A stretch of 8,691 nt of DNA from NCBI GenBank assembly GCA_029863355.1, contig JAOTVO010000100.1:1-8691 (forward strand), given 5' to 3'. The DNA comes from Candidatus Krumholzibacteriia bacterium (lineage in GTDB: Bacteria > Krumholzibacteriota > Krumholzibacteria > WVZY01 > JAKEHA01). The stretch's first letter is position 1. Every line of letters starts with the position of its first letter. The notes beneath the pieces were generated by a model. The model was not told the DNA's origin, made no database searches, and saw only the letters and a program-made list of their open reading frames with translations. Below are positions 6,533 to 8,691 of the stretch, piece after piece. A program made the position numbers and the translations under genes.

Positions 6533-7798
6533 ATGACCATCGTACACGCTTTTCGATCGAAGGCAACCGCCCTTGCCTGCACCCCCCTGCTCGTCCTGGC
6601 CACCGCGGCCGCCGCGGGTGACGGGGAGGCCAAGGTAACCTCGCGCGACGGGGTGCGTCACGTTCTCAACCCCGCCATTCCCGCCGAGCCGGCCGAGACC
6701 TTCGATCCGCGCGCCCTCTGGCAGGCCGGCGGCGAAGACGACGAGGCGGTGTTCTTCGGACTCATCGTGAGCATCGACGCCGATCCTTCCGGCCACACCT
6801 ATCTCCTCGACGGCCAGCTCTCCGAGGTCTTCGTGTTCGACGGCGAGGGGAACTACCTCCGCTCGATCGGCCGCGAGGGCGAGGGGCCCGGCGAGTTCCG
6901 CCGCGCGGGCGACCTCTTCGTCACCCCGGAGGGCAACGTGGCCATCATGCAGCGCATGCCCGGCAAGATCGTGGTGCTCACACCCGAGGGCGACCCCCTG
7001 GGCGACTACCCGACGCCGAGGACCCCCGAGGGCAGCCCCCTCTTCTTCGAGAGCGGCGGGCCCGCCGGCGACGGCGTCATCCTCGCCACGCGCACCTTCG
7101 CGCGCAAGGAAACGGGCATGGAGATCACGGAGGCGCTGGTGCGCGTGGACCGTTCCGGCGAGATCCAGACCACGTATCGCGAACAGGCCTCGTCGCGGGA
7201 CTTCGCCAACATGGTCTTCGACGAGAAAAGCAGCATGCCCCCGGCCTGGGCCGCGGGCTCCGACGGCACCCTCTACCTGAGCGACGACTTCGACGCCTAC
7301 GCCATCCAGGTGTACGGCCCCGACGGCACCCTCGCGCACGTGATCGAGCGCGCCTACGAACACCGCAAGCGCAGCCCCGAGGAGATGGAGCGCTTCAAGC
7401 CGCGCGTGAGTATCCGCCGCAACGACCGCTCCCTGCAGCCCGAGTCGAAGGCCAGCCCCACCGACCGTGACGTCGTGCAGATGTTCGCGCGGCCGGACGG
7501 GACCGTGTGGGTGCTCTCCAGCCGCGGCGCATTCGCCGCATCCGCGGGAGTGATCGCCACCTTCGACGTCTTCGACCGCGAGGGGCGCTTCGTGCGGCAG
7601 GTTTCGCTGCGTGGCGAGGGGAGCTACCGCGACGACGGCATCCACCTGGTCGGCGACCGCCTCTACCTGGTGCGCGGGTTGCGCGCCGCCCGCGTGGCCA
7701 TGTTCGGACTGGAGAGCGGGGCGGAGCCGGACGCCGAGGCCGAGGCGATGAGCGTGGCCTGCTACGACCTCGGCCGGATCGTGCAGGGCCAGCGGTAG
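6533..7798 (+). CDS. Exported six-bladed beta-propeller (NHL-like) protein
   Basis: The product has 421 residues from the ATG at 6533. Residues 1-28 form a Sec-type signal peptide: R8 and K10, a hydrophobic stretch (TALACTPLLVLATAAAA), then probable cleavage near AAA-GD. The mature part has repeated beta-propeller units: IDADPSGHTYLLDGQLSEVFVFDGEGNYLRSIG (81-113), then GREGEGPGEFRRAGDLFVTPEGNV (113-136), then AAGSDGTLYLSDDFDAYAIQVYGPDGTLAHVI (240-271), then FARPDGTVWVLSS (318-330) and FDVFDREGRFVRQV (344-357). The GEGPGEF motif after an SIG strand is characteristic of the bacterial six-bladed beta-propeller family related to NHL repeats, mostly extracytoplasmic and of unknown function. It probably acts as a periplasmic or surface binding scaffold rather than an enzyme; no catalytic motif is seen. 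A charged segment at 276-312 (HRKRSPEEMERFKPR) interrupts the blades. It stands alone, with no TonB receptor or hydrolase partner visible. Confidence 0.85.
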   Translation: MTIVHAFRSKATALACTPLLVLATAAAAGDGEAKVTSRDGVRHVLNPAIPAEPAETFDPRALWQAGGEDDEAVFFGLIVSIDADPSGHTYLLDGQLSEVFVFDGEGNYLRSIGREGEGPGEFRRAGDLFVTPEGNVAIMQRMPGKIVVLTPEGDPLGDYPTPRTPEGSPLFFESGGPAGDGVILATRTFARKETGMEITEALVRVDRSGEIQTTYREQASSRDFANMVFDEKSSMPPAWAAGSDGTLYLSDDFDAYAIQVYGPDGTLAHVIERAYEHRKRSPEEMERFKPRVSIRRNDRSLQPESKASPTDRDVVQMFARPDGTVWVLSSRGAFAASAGVIATFDVFDREGRFVRQVSLRGEGSYRDDGIHLVGDRLYLVRGLRAARVAMFGLESGAEPDAEAEAMSVACYDLGRIVQGQR

Positions 7799-7834
7799 CG
7801 CCGATCCCCACTGGCCGCGGCCCGGCCCCTCTGC

Positions 7835-7840
7835 TACGAT
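7835..7840 (+). promoter_or_regulatory. Extended -10-like promoter element before the potassium channel gene
   Basis: TGCTACGAT (7832-7840) matches an extended -10 (TG, one base, then TACGAT, 4 of 6 to TATAAT). The sequence 17 bp upstream, TGGCCG (7812-7817), is only a weak -35. Transcription would start just before the GAGGA ribosome site, giving a very short leader. The element lies in the 60-bp gap after the propeller stop. Confidence 0.4.
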
Positions 7841-7847
7841 TCCCGCC

Positions 7848-7852
7848 GAGGA
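7848..7852 (+). promoter_or_regulatory. Ribosome binding site supporting a GTG start for the channel gene
   Basis: GAGGA is 6 nt before GTG 7859. The downstream in-frame ATG at 7892 has no comparable site, so GTG is the better start and adds 11 residues. Confidence 0.6.
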
Positions 7853-7858
7853 TTCGCC

Positions 7859-8691
7859 GTGCCGCTTTCTCCGCCCAAGAGTGAACGCGCGATGGTGCGC
7901 GGCGCGTGGGTGCTTGTCGGACTGGTCTTCGCGGGCACCCTGGGCTTCGTCATTCTCGGGCACGGCCGACGGCCGGTCTTCGATTCGTTCTGGATGACCA
8001 TCCAGATCCTCACCACCGTCGGCGACACCGGCTTGGAACGCACGTACCCGGAGAAGATGTGGAGTGCGTTTCTCATGATCGTCGGCGTGATGGCCGTCTT
8101 CTACCTGGGCATCAACGTCGTGCGCTTCGTCCTCGACGGCGAGCTCAGGCAATTCCTCGGGAGGCGACAGTTGGAATCGCGCATCAGCAAACTCTCGGGT
8201 CACTTCATCGTATGTGGGTTCGGTCGCATGGGCAAGTCGCTGGCCGAAGCGCTGGCCGCCAAGAAGGCCGCGTTCGTGGTGATCGATTCGAACCCCGAGC
8301 GCATCGCGCAGGCCGACCAGCGCGATTGCCTATTCATCGAGGGCGACGCGATGACGGAGGAGGTGCTGGAGCAGGCGCAGGTAAGCCGCGCTCGCGGCCT
8401 GGCCACCTGCCTACGCGACGACGCCGACAACGTGTTCGTCACCCTGACCGCGCGCGACCTCAACGAGAGCTTGACCATCGTAGCCAAGGCCAACTATGAC
8501 GAGACGCACCCCAAGCTGCGCCGCGCCGGCGCCGACCACGTGCTCTCACCCAACAAGCTCGCCGCCGTCCGCGCCATGACCAAGTTCATGCTCCCCGCCG
8601 TCGACGAGCTGATGGAGATCGTCGTGCACGGCGCCGAACTGGAGGTTTCCAAGGTATCGCTGGAGAAGATCCCGGGCGCGGTGAAGAAGCC
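7859..8691 (+). CDS. Potassium channel subunit with RCK/TrkA-N domain, 3'-partial
   Basis: The frame runs from GTG 7859 to the window edge: 277 codons are visible and no stop is reached. It predicts an inner-membrane two-helix channel: TM1 about 13-34, a pore helix and filter about 41-58 (FWMTIQILTTVGDTG), TM2 about 67-92 (MWSAFLMIVGVMAVFYLGIN). A cytosolic RCK/TrkA-N domain starts near 114, with HFIVCGFGRMGKS (115-127) carrying the GxGxxG dinucleotide loop, the acidic D143 at the end of strand 2 (VVIDSNPE), and EGDA (161-164). The architecture is that of ligand-gated prokaryotic channels of the MthK/YugO type, which usually form tetramers and control potassium flux. The start of a TrkA-C-like segment is seen before the cut (AELEVSKVSLEK). 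The filter is unusual: where TVGYGD is canonical, this reads TVGDTG, with D56 in the Tyr/Phe position. The alternative start is ATG 7892. Family assignment is firm; ion selectivity is uncertain. Confidence 0.92.
   Translation, partial: MPLSPPKSERAMVRGAWVLVGLVFAGTLGFVILGHGRRPVFDSFWMTIQILTTVGDTGLERTYPEKMWSAFLMIVGVMAVFYLGINVVRFVLDGELRQFLGRRQLESRISKLSGHFIVCGFGRMGKSLAEALAAKKAAFVVIDSNPERIAQADQRDCLFIEGDAMTEEVLEQAQVSRARGLATCLRDDADNVFVTLTARDLNESLTIVAKANYDETHPKLRRAGADHVLSPNKLAAVRAMTKFMLPAVDELMEIVVHGAELEVSKVSLEKIPGAVKK

Noticed and set aside
6566..6580. Possible lipoprotein signal (ALAC) in the propeller protein
   Set aside because: The -3 position is not Leu/Val/Ile, and the hydrophobic segment continues after the cysteine, which fits a plain Sec signal peptide instead.
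7813..7830. GGCCGCGGCC palindrome after the propeller stop as a terminator
   Set aside because: The palindrome has no loop and no T-run follows; such GC palindromes are expected by chance at this base composition.
6479..8203. A 574-codon minus-strand open frame across the propeller and channel genes
   Set aside because: It spans two genes with clear family motifs on the other strand and has a biased, featureless translation.
1..8691. tRNA, rRNA, CRISPR array, insertion sequence or attachment site
   Set aside because: No cloverleaf-like segment, no regularly spaced direct repeats, no transposase or integrase motif and no terminal repeats were seen on either strand.

Overview
The window is a GC-rich (roughly two thirds G+C by eye), densely packed bacterial segment with six protein-coding genes. 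I see no RNA genes, mobile elements or CRISPR. Gene content fits an uncultured or environmental bacterium with at least a facultatively anaerobic life: an oxygen-sensitive type of iron-sulfur dehydratase/activase pair, an exported six-bladed beta-propeller protein of a kind common in Gemmatimonadota, Bacteroidota, Acidobacteriota and related candidate phyla, and an RCK-gated potassium channel. Extended -10-like and GAGG Shine-Dalgarno signals are those of a bacterium. I cannot assign a phylum from this sequence alone.

Layout. (1) Positions 1-465 (+): the 3' part of a SAM-dependent methyltransferase gene that appears to have lost the middle of its Rossmann domain. It converges tail to tail, with 17 bp between stops, on (2) a two-gene minus-strand operon. 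The upstream gene of that operon (5763 down to 4045) encodes a 572-residue 2-hydroxyacyl-CoA dehydratase-like iron-sulfur protein. Seven bases later, 4037 down to 483 encodes a 1184-residue activase with two complete BcrA/BadF-type ATPase domains, a cysteine-rich middle and a DUF2229-type C-terminal part. (3) A 134-bp gap (5764-5897) precedes the operon and holds two strong inverted repeats, one of which pairs with the dehydratase ribosome binding site. (4) 6437-5898 (-): a RimJ/RimL-type GNAT acetyltransferase, divergent from (5) 6533-7798 (+), an exported six-bladed beta-propeller protein. (6) 7859 to the window end (+): a two-helix potassium channel subunit with a C-terminal RCK/TrkA-N domain, cut off by the window edge, with an unusual TTVGD selectivity filter.

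How they work together. Only the dehydratase-like protein and the activase are clearly functionally linked. By family knowledge the activase hydrolyses ATP to push one low-potential electron into the iron-sulfur cluster of its partner. Neither gene has a substrate-defining neighbour (no CoA-transferase, CoA-ligase, electron-transfer flavoprotein or classical HgdA/HgdB subunit in the window), so the substrate is unknown. This pair, with its structured leader, is the best candidate for an undescribed system here. The other genes look like independent housekeeping or accessory functions.
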